Shown: positions 48,891 through 60,100 of the stretch, in pieces
How the letters are laid out: each line of letters starts with the position of its first letter
How positions within the stretch are numbered: position 1 is the first letter of the stretch
Source of the DNA: Sphagnum compactum
Lineage: Eukaryota > Bryophyta > Sphagnopsida > Sphagnales
Reading direction: 5' to 3'
NCBI GenBank assembly: GCA_965153455.1
Contig: OZ234494.1
Coordinates: 12,896,001-12,960,000, forward strand
DNA: 64,000 nt
Position numbers and translations under genes: made by a program
Notes under the pieces: model-generated
Databases searched by the model: none
What the model was told of the DNA's origin: nothing
The model's input: the letters and a program-made list of their open reading frames with translations, nothing else

Positions 48891-49019
48891 ATGGAGAAAC
48901 TTAGTCCTACGGAGAAAAGTCCACTGTCAGGAGGATGCGTTCGGGTGACAGACGAAGAAGGAGATACAAGTGACCAAGTGAATCCTGAGAGTTCAAAGAA
49001 GATACTGCCAAAAGTTTAA
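48891..49019 (+). CDS. Upstream ORF of 42 codons in the leader
   Basis: An ATG just after an acceptor-like TTTTTTAG opens a 42-codon frame beginning MEKLSPTEKSPLSGG and ending KKILPKV, stop TAA at 49017. It is hydrophilic and acidic in the middle. If this part of the leader is retained, it would precede the main start by about 480 nt and could reduce translation. There is no evidence that the peptide itself has a function. Confidence 0.35.
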   Translation: MEKLSPTEKSPLSGGCVRVTDEEGDTSDQVNPESSKKILPKV

Positions 49020-49356
49020 TTCCAGGAACAACAGTTCGATATTATGGATTTTCTGCAAGTCTCAAGAAAACAGAGGGGAACGAACCTTGTTGTCGTGAGG
49101 TCAATAGAAAAGAAAAGACTGTCTACTTCATGGCGGAAGACTATTGTTGGATGATCCCAGGAGGAAGAAGCCCTTGTAAATCACCGGAATTTTTGTGTGC
49201 AATAGTGGTAATAATCGAGCAGCAAGCCCCTGAATATTAACACCGATCATGGTCACATATAGCTTTAGGAGAACAGCGAGGTTACGCCTTGGAAAATTGC
49301 TGCTGGATTTCACGTGTCCACAAGTCTGCAAAGAGAGAAAATTTTGCCTTCTTTGA

Positions 49357-49396
49357 TTACTGTTTCCAGGAGAAAGCTCTCTCCTGGAAACAGTAA
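49357..49396. repeat. Perfect 17-bp inverted repeat with 6-nt loop
   Basis: The left arm TTACTGTTTCCAGGAGA (49357-49373) and right arm TCTCCTGGAAACAGTAA (49380-49396) are perfectly complementary around AAGCTC. It lies in the leader or a leader intron, about 100 bp before the start codon. The left arm contains an acceptor-like TTTCCAG, and the right arm ends in a donor-like ACA|GTAAGG, so folding could mask splice sites. Confidence 0.9.
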
Positions 49397-49496
49397 GGGT
49401 TTAGGATCTTCTTGTAGGTAGATCTCACAGACTCACAAATTTGTATTGTGCTGCCGTGTGTACAGCAGGTGAACAACTTGGAAGGTAGCAGCAATC

Positions 49497-50256
49497 ATGA
49501 CAGGACGAACATTCACAGGGTTTATAGCTGTGTTTTCAACCACCTTGTTGTTGATACTGAACCTCATGGTTACTGTGGGAGGTGTTGCTTCCCTAGTGAT
49601 ACAGTTTCTACTTGAGCATAGACCGAGTCAGACAGGATGGCTCTTGGTCATTGTAAGTGCCTTCACAGTTGCTTCAGGCTTGATTGGCCTCTGCTCGAGT
49701 ACCCGGAGAGGTTGTTTCACATTGCAACTGGTTCTTCTTGCCTTTTCTCTTGTGGGACTTATTGCTGCAGCTTTGTCAATTTTCTTCAAAGCTCAGCAGG
49801 TGCTGAATGACATGAGTCCCAAGATTGCTCGCAATACTGCCATCAAGGTTCTCAGGCTGGATGCTGCTGTCCTGTTCATCACCTTTTGCGTACAGGTCAG
49901 ACAATTGGTACCAAAGAAACATAAACATTGCAATAGCTTTTGCGATGCAAGTTTTGGCTGAACCAGAACTTTTTTAACCCTCCATAATCATGCAGTTATC
50001 TAAACGATGCCTGAGCACTGTATTGTGTATGTAGGTGGCAGTGCTTGTTCTTGGGGTATGTGTGAACTGCTGTGACCTCAATGATCACTATGAAGAGATT
50101 GAGATGAACAGAGGCATGGCACGAACACAAGGCGCAGCTGATAACCGGGCAGCCATGACAGGAGAGTCAAAAGCTGCCCAACTGGCTGAACTGATGAAAA
50201 AGAAATATGGGAAGTGGGCTGAGAATGGATCTGATTCCAAGAATTCCATGAAGTAA
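49497..50256 (+). CDS. Four-helix plant membrane protein, 206 aa, 2 coding exons
   Basis: Exons 49497-49895 and 50035-50256 join in phase 0 (TTTTGCGTACAG|gtcaga ... tgtatgtag|GTGGCAGTG). The protein has four hydrophobic segments: about residues 8-38 (FIAVFSTTLLLILNLMV), 48-66 (GWLLVIVSAFTVASGLIGL), 72-98 (CFTLQLVLLAFSLVGLIAA) and 122-145, which spans the splice junction (AVLFITFCVQ/VAVLVLGVC). The tail from about 148 is hydrophilic and charged (KAAQLAELMKKKYGKWAEN). This topology resembles tetraspanin-like plant membrane proteins, but the loop lacks a clear tetraspanin Cys signature. I do not recognise a named family and assign no function. It stands alone, with no neighbour in the same direction within several kb. 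Confidence 0.85.
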
Positions 50257-53200
50257 ACATATAGGGTCCAAAGGACAACGTGAGACCAGTATATCAATGG
50301 TCTCAAAATTGTTGAATTTGCCTAGAGCAGGGTGTTTGGTTTGCTTGATCCAAGAGATCCATTACTATTCTTCCAAAATGCTGGTCAGGTTTTGGTGACA
50401 GGAATCATCACAGATGTAACTCAATGATTGTCTTTTCTGATAGCGGAATTTGTGCATGTGTATAAATGAGGAGGATAGATAAGCTGGGCAGAGGACACTA
50501 GAGGAGCAGTTTTTGGAATTTGGTATGGAGGTGACTCATAGGAAGAAGCCATCTGAAGAGCAGTTTGCTTAGCAAGTGCCAGTAGTTCTTTGGCTGTTGA
50601 GGGAGAAATGTTCTCATCTGCTACTAGGCTCCTTCCATTTTGTTAGGGTCATTGGGTGGGTTGAAAGTTGAAACAATTCTTTACCAACTTGTCCTTTGTA
50701 TATAAGCAGGTGGGTTTAGGCATGATGCAACCGGTCTCCCTCAGATGTAACAAGAAATTCAAGGGGCTTTTCATGTGCTCCATAAATCAGGTGAGTTATT
50801 CTGTTTCTGTATCCCATATTGCTTGGATTTGCTTGAACCATCTAAACAACAGAATGGTAGCAGCATATAATGTTCTTTACAAGCTAATTATAACACTTGT
50901 GGGTGGGTGGGTCAGTGGGTAAGTGGTCGCATGTACCCTAGATCATTCATTCTGTGATCTTGAATGTACTTCTACTGGCTTCTCTTGCAATTACTTGGAT
51001 TTAGCAATAACCCAAGATTCAAAAAGCTTAAACATTGACATGTTTTATAAGCTTTCTCAGCTAGAATATGCAGATATTATTTATGCCTTTCATCCCATTG
51101 GGGTTGGACACGAGATTTAAGTTGAGAGGTGAAAGCAGCAAGTGACTAGATGGATATGTTCTTGTGGTTCAGGTACGATGATCAGCATTAAGCTTTGCTA
51201 TAGAGTACTAAGTTAGTACCAAGTTGGTGAGTTTTTGTGCATTCAGGAACCATGAAGAGAGACTTAAATGCTGTGAATTACCAAGTAAGTTAGTACCACA
51301 TATTTGGCACATTTTGGGTAAGCAGGACTTAATAATACTGGCAAAAGACTTTGCTACAGAGTAAAAAGTAGTAAAAAGACTTGAGAAATTTTTGCATTAT
51401 TTGCCTGGATTTGAGACCCTGCTATTGGAAGTAATGGTTTTTCTACAGCCTTTTGTTTTGGTTCCCTTACAAGGCAGAATTGTGGCATCCTGTGGGATCT
51501 ACCAGACCTATCTACAAGACCATACTGCGGGGTTCACATGACCGTCTGCAAATCCACATGAATATGTAATGGAGCATACCAGGTACAGTCCATTCTGCCC
51601 ATTTTGCTGCCTGTTTGGATATTTGGGCTTGTCGACTGGCAGGCACAACAGCCTGTACCAGGAACACTACATAATACATAAAGCCATCACTGTTTGCTTT
51701 TTAGTGTAGTTGCAGGGTATATAAAATGGCTGAATTTGACATGCTCAAGGCAGCCCTGTACAAGGTGTCTGCTTGAATAAGGTGCATCTGTACGTGGGTA
51801 AAATGCATGTGTAACAGGGCTTGATTCATGCTTTATGTCAGATAAGGCCTTCAAGGGCTGTATACATTAAGAGCAATTGTATTGATCAGACCATTTTAGA
51901 GGCATATCAAAGTGCCAAATAGGGAGGTCCACCTGCCCTTGCAGAATCAAACACGCCCAACCAAATCTACCTGCTAATTCTGCACATCTAAGAGCTCTTA
52001 AGGTTAGGAAGTGGTCACTATGCAACCAAATCTGCCAGGTGTGCCTGTGTGAATTCGAATTTCTAATGAGCTCTTGGTGACAAGACAGGCAGTTCATCGC
52101 GTACTATGGAAAAGCCCCGCAGGGCCTGCGGTTCTATGGGAGGGGAACAATATCTTTAATAATATATGTCACCCTTTCCTTCCAATGATGGGGATTTTTT
52201 TTTGTTTGTTTTTCATAGTCCTTAAAGGGGGGTTTTTTCGCTGTCTCTTTTCTTTTTCTTAGATTCCTTTTTGTCTCTCTTCCCCTCCCTCCCTCTATTT
52301 TTTTCTGATGATTTTCTTCCTTTTCTTGCATAGCAAACTCTTTAGTCTACCCACCCAATCTTCCTTTTCCTTCTTCTTCCCTTCCTTGCCCTACTTAGCA
52401 TTTTTATTTTGTTTGTTGATGGAGAATACAGGGAAGACAAGGCAGTATGTTTTAGTTTCTCCACTATGGCAATAAAAAGGTGCACATATTTTTTGGGATT
52501 CCCTTGTCAGTTCGCCAGGTTGTCTCTTGCCTGCCTATCCGAAGCTCTTTCTAATGCGAGGCAAGAAACTTGCTGCCGCGCTATCCAATAGTAGAATCCT
52601 GCAAATAAAGCAAAAACAGCTCCCATAGAAATTTGTTGTGTCTTTTCATTTTTGATAGGATGGTGGATACATGGTATAAATAGGAGAAATATGGGGTAAA
52701 CAGTAAGAGACTTGGATAAACAATAAGAAAGTCCCAAAAGGATCCTATACTTTCTAAAAGATTAGGTTTTGAGGTGTTTTACCTTCAAGGTATAGAGGTA
52801 CCCTTTGCTACACTATGGTGGCAATTCTTCAACAAAACAAAATTATTGTCCTTTCATTCCTATGCATTTTCTTTATTTCGAATTGTCATTTCGTCAATCT
52901 TCATATCAAGTTGTTACCTTTTTCCACATACTAAGAGATAATAATAGTGGTAAGGTGGAGTACCGTCTAATGGACAACTTATATTCACTTCATATAGAAT
53001 TTTATTATTCTTACGTGAATAGTTGTAATAAATTAAATTACCTCAGGTCAACTAAATGTTTAGAAATTATTGAACTTCCTTTCCTCAGTGTTACCACCAC
53101 CTTAGAGGTAATTACTGAGGTTGTTAAATGACCTATTTACATTCCTTGACCACCCATTTCTTGAATCATGCATTAGCATAGCCTCACAAACATCAATCTG

Positions 53201-54940
53201 ATTTAACACCATATACTACATCTAAATTGCAACCAATATCAATCGTCAATTTTGTGAAATCATCCTAATTAGCAGTTAGTTACATAAGTAATATATTGTC
53301 TGTTTGACAATCTTTTAATAAAAACAAGTTCATTGTGCATTGATGAAAACTTTTATAGAACCTTTATGCATACTAAAACCAATGCCAATGAAAATCCCTA
53401 CCTCAAAAACTCAAGTTGCATATAGATGAACCCAGTAACTACACATCATTGAACAAAAAATAATTATAACATGTTTTTTTCCCATTGTAGCACATCAAAA
53501 TTTAGACCTATCATCCAAAGATGGATTCAAGAAAGTTAAATAGCTTGTTGCCATGAATCACCAATATTTGTAGGTGCTTCAAATTGCCTATCTATGTCAC
53601 CTAAGTTATTAATTTCATCTCTTTTAAAAATCCATGTTAAGTGTAGAGATTGCTTACAACCAACTTTCCTATCACACTTTAATTGGAAATTTCATTAAAG
53701 AATAACACATCATATAATTACAAATTGAAATAAATCTTAGCTAATAAAGAGCAAAACATATTGCAAGTAGTCCAAAGACCCTTTAATTGCTTCAAGTAGC
53801 TTATGTTTTATTCTAGATGTAGATTATATGTAGAATTCAAGATGAAATCTTAAATGTTGAAATACCTAAAATTCTAATAAACATCTAGAATTTATAATTC
53901 AACATGCATTTTGTGGTAGTAGATTTCATGCAATGCCTTCCTTGAGAGATTGAACCCTAATCCATCATAGGATTTTGTCTTGTTGCAATGGAAGGTAGAT
54001 TTACAAAACAAAACATAGTAGGGTGAAAGCATGTTCAAGTGGACCAATTAATGTACTTTTCTAGATTAAATTACAAGTCTCACAAAACATATCATAAAAT
54101 TGTTGAACATGTAATTTGATTGAATTGAAAAATAAAAAATAAAATGATTTTTAATCATACACAATAATATTTTAGAAAAACACATTTAATAGATAGTCAA
54201 GTAGGTTATTACAAATGCAAGTAGGTTGAAATCTACATTTTCTAATGTTATTTTAAAAAAAAGTAGGTGCAAGTACATTAAAATAATGTTTAAATCAAAA
54301 TTTAAATGTAATCTTAAAGTATACCATAGGCTTTGTGAAAACATGTAATTTATCAATGTTTTATTATATATTTGGAAATGAAGTACATTTTTAGCACATT
54401 TACATAATTAATTTCAAACAAATTTTCTAAACATTTTTACAATGCAATTGCTTTTCAACCTTAATATTTACATTCTTATGAGGCTAATAGAAGGATACAA
54501 GGTTTTACACTACAATAGGAGGAGTTTTTGAGATACTTTCATGCTAACATATGAATTTAGATGGTTTTAATTGTTAAAAACTATTTTTTGTCTACTTGAA
54601 CATGCTTTCACCTAATAGTACCAAATTCCTTATCCATGAATAAACATGACAAATTTGAATACATTCATAACTTGTAAAAAAGGTTGAACTCAAACCATTC
54701 AACCCATGAAAAATGTCATACTACGTCTCCACCTTTTAATGAGATTTCTCCTCGTTCAATTGAGTGATAGCAATATGGAACGGAAAGCTTTCAAGAATAA
54801 ATGATTGCTACACATATATTTGAACAATTAAATTAAGGTGCATAATCAATTAGTTCCTCCACTTACTCTTTACAAAAGTAAATCTAAAGAATGCATGTTT
54901 GTCTTCTACATTCCTTAGAGCAACCATGATTGCCAACTCA
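50257..54940. other. 3' flank and AT-rich spacer, no gene recognised
   Basis: The first several hundred bases may include the 3' untranslated region. A pyrimidine-rich tract (TTTTCTTTTTCTTAG, CCCTCCCTCC) lies at about 52,190-52,400. Open frames up to 108 codons have no recognisable domain. From 53 kb on the DNA is AT-rich. Confidence 0.45.
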
Positions 54941-54984
54941 ACAAGTTTTAAGTATTAAATAACATGCATTTCAAAACATGAGTA

Positions 54985-55068
54985 ATATACAAGTGCCTTC
55001 ACATTCAAATGGTAGGGTTTGAAGCTCAGGCCTAAGGTGTACATGGAGCAAATTTTTTTTTTTTTTTT
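54985..55068 (+). mobile_element. SINE-like tail with B-box-like motif and poly-T
   Basis: GGTTTGAAGCTCAGGCC followed by GGTGTACATGGAGCAAA and a run of T resembles the B-box side and downstream part of the 44,965 element (GGTTCAAACCTGAC then GTGCAACAA and T). The poly-T directly abuts the mitochondrial insertion. Confidence 0.35.
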
Positions 55069-55070
55069 CC

Positions 55071-55759
55071 CTACCAACCCAATTCATCTTTGTTCATGCT
55101 ACTAACTATCAGTTTAGTATTGCATTTAGTTTATTTTGTCACCTTGAATGGAGGTCACCCAGTACCAAATGCTTGGTAATCTTTTGTGGAAATTATTTAT
55201 GATTTTGTGCCTAACTTGATCAACGAACAAATAAGTGGTGCTTCTTCAATGAAACAATGATTTTTTCCTTTAATTTTTATCACTTTTACTTTTTTATTAT
55301 TTTATAATCTTATTGGTATGATACCCTCTAGTTTTACAGTAACAAGTCATTTTATAATTATCCTGAGTCTTTCATTATCTCTTTTTATCATAATCACTAT
55401 AATTGGATTTCAAACGCATGAGTTTCATTTTTTTGGTTTATTATTACTGTAAGGAGTATCCTTGCCATTAGCACCTTTCTTAGTACTTCTTGAACTAATT
55501 TCTTATCGTTTTCGCGCATTAAGTTTAAAAATACGTTTATTTGCCAATATGATGGTTGGTCATAGTTTGGTCAAGATTTTAAGTGGGTTTACTTGAACCA
55601 TGCTGTCTATGGGGGTGTATTATGTATCTAGCACATCTTGCTCTTTTTTTTATCGTATTCGCATTAACTGGTTTAGAATTGAGTGTTGCCATATTACAAG
55701 CTTATGTTTTTACTATTTTAATCTATATATACTTAAATGATGCTATAAACTTTAATTAA
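55071..55759 (+). pseudogene. atp6: Nuclear copy of mitochondrial atp6 (NUMT)
   Basis: The + strand translation matches plant mitochondrial ATP synthase subunit a from near its N-terminus to its natural end. Matches run from NSSLFMLLTISLVL (from 55081), PNAW-stop-SFVEIIYDF, NLIGMIPSSFTVTSHF, LAPFLVLLELISYRFRALSL and IRLFANMMVGHSLVKILSGF to TGLELSVAILQAYVFTIL and YLNDAINFN, stop TAA at 55757. In-frame stops: TAA 55177, TGA 55258, TAA 55450, TGA 55594. A net +1 frameshift lies between about 55,597 and 55,650 (a G5 or T-run area). The parent gene is part of the proton channel of the mitochondrial ATP synthase; this copy cannot make it. Just the gene, with almost no flanking mtDNA, is visible. 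Confidence 0.93.
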
Positions 55760-57148
55760 AGAACTAGTGGAAAAAACACCAAACCAGTTGTCACGGTACT
55801 TCTTTACTTTTGAGCACATCATCATCAACCATAGTAAATAAGTTAAATTTGCTTTTGATAATGCAAAACGATGTTCCACCCAGGAATGCAGCAAGCCTCG
55901 TAAGGTTATCAGACTCACTGTTGTTCCATTAGGTGGTAACAGGCTCTGCCAGGGCATGTTCCACAGCATAACCAGTTTTATGGCCAAGGATTCAAACTTC
56001 AGATGCATATCTCAGTTGTTGATTCATTGGAACTGACACCGTCGGCATAAAAGAGTGAAGCCAGCAGATAGCTGCCTGTCCTGCATAGAAAAAAGGCTAA
56101 ATAACTTGGCATCTGAATAGGACACGGAAACTGGTTCTGTAATTGGATCTGCCACTTAATGGCAAGTTCAAACCAGAAATGATTAAAATAGGAACTTTTC
56201 TCTGAAGTTCCCAAAAAACTGAGCTCACATGTCATGTCATAGCAACACTTAGTGAACATTCTTCAAAATGGGGACCAAAATGAAAACAATATTCAATTGA
56301 TGAAAATATGCAAAATTCAATATGTCCCCCATTGGCTTTATCTATTGAAAGCGAGCCTGTTGTGGCATTTGTCTTCTCTCTCTCTCGCTATAAGCTTTCA
56401 TATTCCCAAACTCTTGTACTTGCATCCATTTGAACTGTGATGTTTTCCAGTGTTGTGCACTTCTTTGATTTTGTTGATAACGTCTGGTTCTGATCATTCA
56501 AAGTTTCAGAAATCAAACATTGGGCTCCGGTTTTTGAAAAAACACAGAATCAAAAGAAAGTACAGTTCCAGGTTTTTGAAAATTTCCAAACTCCAGTTCC
56601 AGTTTTCTGAAAATTGTCAGAATCAAAAGAACCTGGAAAGATTTATTACAGGAATTCAAAGAACTAGCAATTTTCATGAAAGAAAGAACAGGCGATTTAG
56701 GGTAGAATCTTTGACCCTGGTCCTTTGACTTTTTGGAACACCTGTTAAGGGTCAAAAACCAGTTCTATGACTTTTCAGAGAACCACCAGTCAAGGGTGAA
56801 GAATGGTTCCTTGATTGGTTGAGAACTGATCGTTCTCACCAGCAGGTACCATACCTGTAGCCACTCCTTTCTTTGAAAAAGAGAACACCACCCAACACTG
56901 GTGTTTTCTCACCAGTTCACATTGTTGATGGCAGGCCAGGAAAGCTTTGTTGCTGAAGATAAGAATTGCACAGAAAGAAAAACTCCTGAGACAACCTAAA
57001 AATGAGCAAGTTTGAAAACTCACTAGATTGACGCAGCATTTTCCAGACAAATGGAAATGAGCTATTTCTTTTTGCAATCAGATGGTCGCTTCCTCCACAA
57101 TCCAAATCTTGCTCAACGTCCCACCATCAAGGAACTGAGATCCTAGAG
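55760..57148. other. Intergenic region and 3' flank of PARN, with a diverged repeat
   Basis: Between about 56,500 and 56,790 the elements GGTTTTTGAAAAxxxxCAGAATC and AAGAACCTGG recur about four times (unit roughly 60-70 bp). The rest shows no gene. The part near 57,148 is probably the PARN 3' untranslated region and polyadenylation region. Confidence 0.5.
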
Positions 57149-60100
57149 CTAGTTCATAGGCTCTCCACCAGTAGCAGTGCCATAGGGACTGAAATTTACC
57201 CGCCATCCCAATTTTGCTAGTGCCTGATTGATAGATGGAGCTTGACTGCTATCTTTGAGGGTCACATAGCATGTGGTTTGGTCCAGCCAAAGAATACGTG
57301 TAATGTCACAACCAATAGTGCTGAAGCGCAGCATAATCTCATCAGTTGATGGCAATGGCAATCCATCAGCTGCAGTCAAGAGGAAAAGAGATGAACGATC
57401 GGCAACTGGTATGGGGCCTTGCAGAGGAAGATACGGCAGGTCAATCCTCATGACATACACTTTGTTGCTGTGTTCTTGAAGCACCTACACCAGTCACAAT
57501 CCAGGCACACCTACTTGACTATCATCAGATCACACTCAAGCAGGCATTGCATGATGACCAAAAGACCAACAAAGCAACTGAGTATAAGCAGATCATGCCT
57601 GTTATTGGCAATCCAACCTTAGGGCTACAGATGCCATCCTAACTGGAGGAATTGGCTTGCCCAACAGCGGAGCAGTAGCCCATCACACAAGAGTGAGAAC
57701 ATAGTATAAGGCGCATATACATACCTGCAAGTTTAGAATGTGCCCATCAGGCGCAGAAGTACTGGAGCGAGCCTCAAAAAGCTTGGAGAGCCAAATGAAT
57801 ATTGTGCCTGTCATGTATGCATCAAAACTGGATCCAAAATTGTTGATCCTTTGTCAGTAATACCCATGCATTATGTATGTCTGCAAGAATTGTCTCTCCA
57901 AGGTCAAACACTTGGCCTCCTGAGGTGCTCTCATCACAGCTAAGGCCCTACCCAAATGGGAAAATTTTCATGTACTTGCCAAAGACACAAAGCACTGACA
58001 AGAATGGCATCAACCTAAAGAGCCATGAATTAAAGGGCAGCACTGCATTTCCAGAGAAAGTATATGTCCTTTGAGTTTGCAGGTCTTGGAGGGAGGTTCA
58101 ACAGATTATTCAGTGGACACAAAATGCGTACAAATTTTGTCATCACAGCATGACATTCTCTGTATACAATCTCGGCAAGCATAGAATCTCCAAAAAGTTA
58201 CCAACATCATGTGCCATATTCTCTTGGGTCCATAAGAAACGCACCCTGCTTCATGATAACAATGCGGTGCATCTCCAGTGGTCCTGTATCGATCAAAGAG
58301 GCTACTATGGACAACCCCAGGCAGTTCCACTTTGGTAAGCTGCATGTCTACATCTTTTGAACCTGTCAACATTTCAGAAGGACAGGTTCTTGAGTTTTTC
58401 TTCCACCCGAATTTTGTACAGTTAATTACAAGAAAGGGGTAAAGCCAAAAGGCTTGGAAAAGCATACCAACAGATCCAAAATTTGTATATAGTGTCACAA
58501 ATGACAATACATACATTCTGCTAGGTCTGCAAAAAGAGTGTGCAAGACATCGCTTTTCATTGGTGCTTTAGTTGCATGTAGAACACCCTCGTTCTCAATG
58601 TCATCAGGGGCAGTTGGAAGGAAATTGGACATTTTGTTTGCATCAAACACTACAACACCATCCATATGCCCTATTGCAGTTGTGGTTTCTGATGCCAGAG
58701 CTGTGTAAATGTCCTCCAGTGATGTTGAAGGTAGAAATACTGGAAACAGCCCTGCAAGGTACTTGGTATCATAAATTCCAGCAGGAAACAGAATCTGCAC
58801 CTGTTCATCACCCACTGCATATCAAAGGGCAGGCAACAGGAAATGTTTGCTTTTGAGGTTTGTGGGTACAATTGTCACTCACAGCACCACAGCAACCAAA
58901 TCCTGAAAGTCCATCCTGATCTGACCTTATTCAATCATACAGTTGACAGAATTGGTCAGTTACCTGCTTTCGAAATTCATCCAAGGAAGGTGGAAGGTGG
59001 CCTACAAACTGGTGGTAGAGATAAGCCAGGTCTAGTAACATATTGTGTCCAACAACAGGTTTGTTGCACGTAGTCAGAGCTTGCATTACATTTGCAAATC
59101 CCACTGCATGCTCCAACTGGCGTTGCCTCTTTGCCGCCACCTCTGATTGCTGTGCTGCTATCACCTCTGTTGTTGCTCTCGTTAACTTCAAACTTGATTT
59201 GCGGCTCCCGACAGTGGCCTGCCCACTCAAACACTCAATTCAATACTCTTGACATCCAAGTATTTCATTTCTTGTTGCTGTATGGCAGGCATGCAAAATG
59301 TGAAAGCTTAAAAGCACAGTAGCACAAAAAAAGTACATACATAGCAGTCAGATTATAACAAGCTTCCAAATTAGAAGGTGTACCAGTCGCTCCACATAGA
59401 ACTCTGATTTTCCATACTCTTGCTCCAGCTGCTGATGAAGAGCTGCACGCAAATAGCTGTTACTCGGATCCAAAACTAGAGTTGCAGGTTGGGAGTCTGA
59501 GCTGCCGTTTCCAACATCACAAGGCTGTGTGCTGTCAACCCAACAGCGAACATTCTCCATCTGTTGAGTAACAAAGTTGCGATCTTCTTCTTGTTTCAAA
59601 ACAATTGGGTCCCTGGGAGCTTGTGATTCAGATCTCTTCTCCCGTCTCATTTGCTCAAGTGTAACATAGGGAATCCCTGCATAAAGATTTGATAATAGTT
59701 GGCATGCAGGAAAGGAATTCTTGCTTCCCAGTATGCAAACAGGGCCTCCCTCCCTGTAGGTTGCACAAGTATCACAGAATGCAAGCCCAACACCCTCTTA
59801 AAGAATCCAGAGAACTGTGTATCACAAAATGCCTATTGTGATTGTCTGCAGCATGGTTATGGCTCTTGACCACAGAAACAAGACACTAAGTGAACAGCTT
59901 CAGTTGTCAAAAAGATACAAGCCAAAACTTGGGATCCTCACCAGAGTAGATAAACTTATTGAAGTCAAAGCCATGTTCTCGGAGAAAATCCAAAGACGAC
60001 GCCTGCAGCACCAAACCAGATGACCATCAAAGCTCAGCAATGCTTTGCAAGGGCAGCTAAGTCACCAACTTCATCTCTTTCATGGAGAGAGGATGCTATG

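Larger units (their letters stand above)
48280..49496 (+). promoter_or_regulatory. Probable 5' leader with introns of the four-helix membrane-protein gene
   Basis: CpG-richer, pyrimidine-rich sequence precedes the start codon. Two donor-like sites follow the same sequence, CCGGAG|GTATGT at 48341 and CCGGAG|GTAAGA at 48771. Acceptor-like sites lie at 48885 (TTTTTTAG) and about 49469 (ACAGCAG). This suggests at least one leader intron, possibly with alternative donors. Exact transcript ends cannot be set from sequence. Confidence 0.5.
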
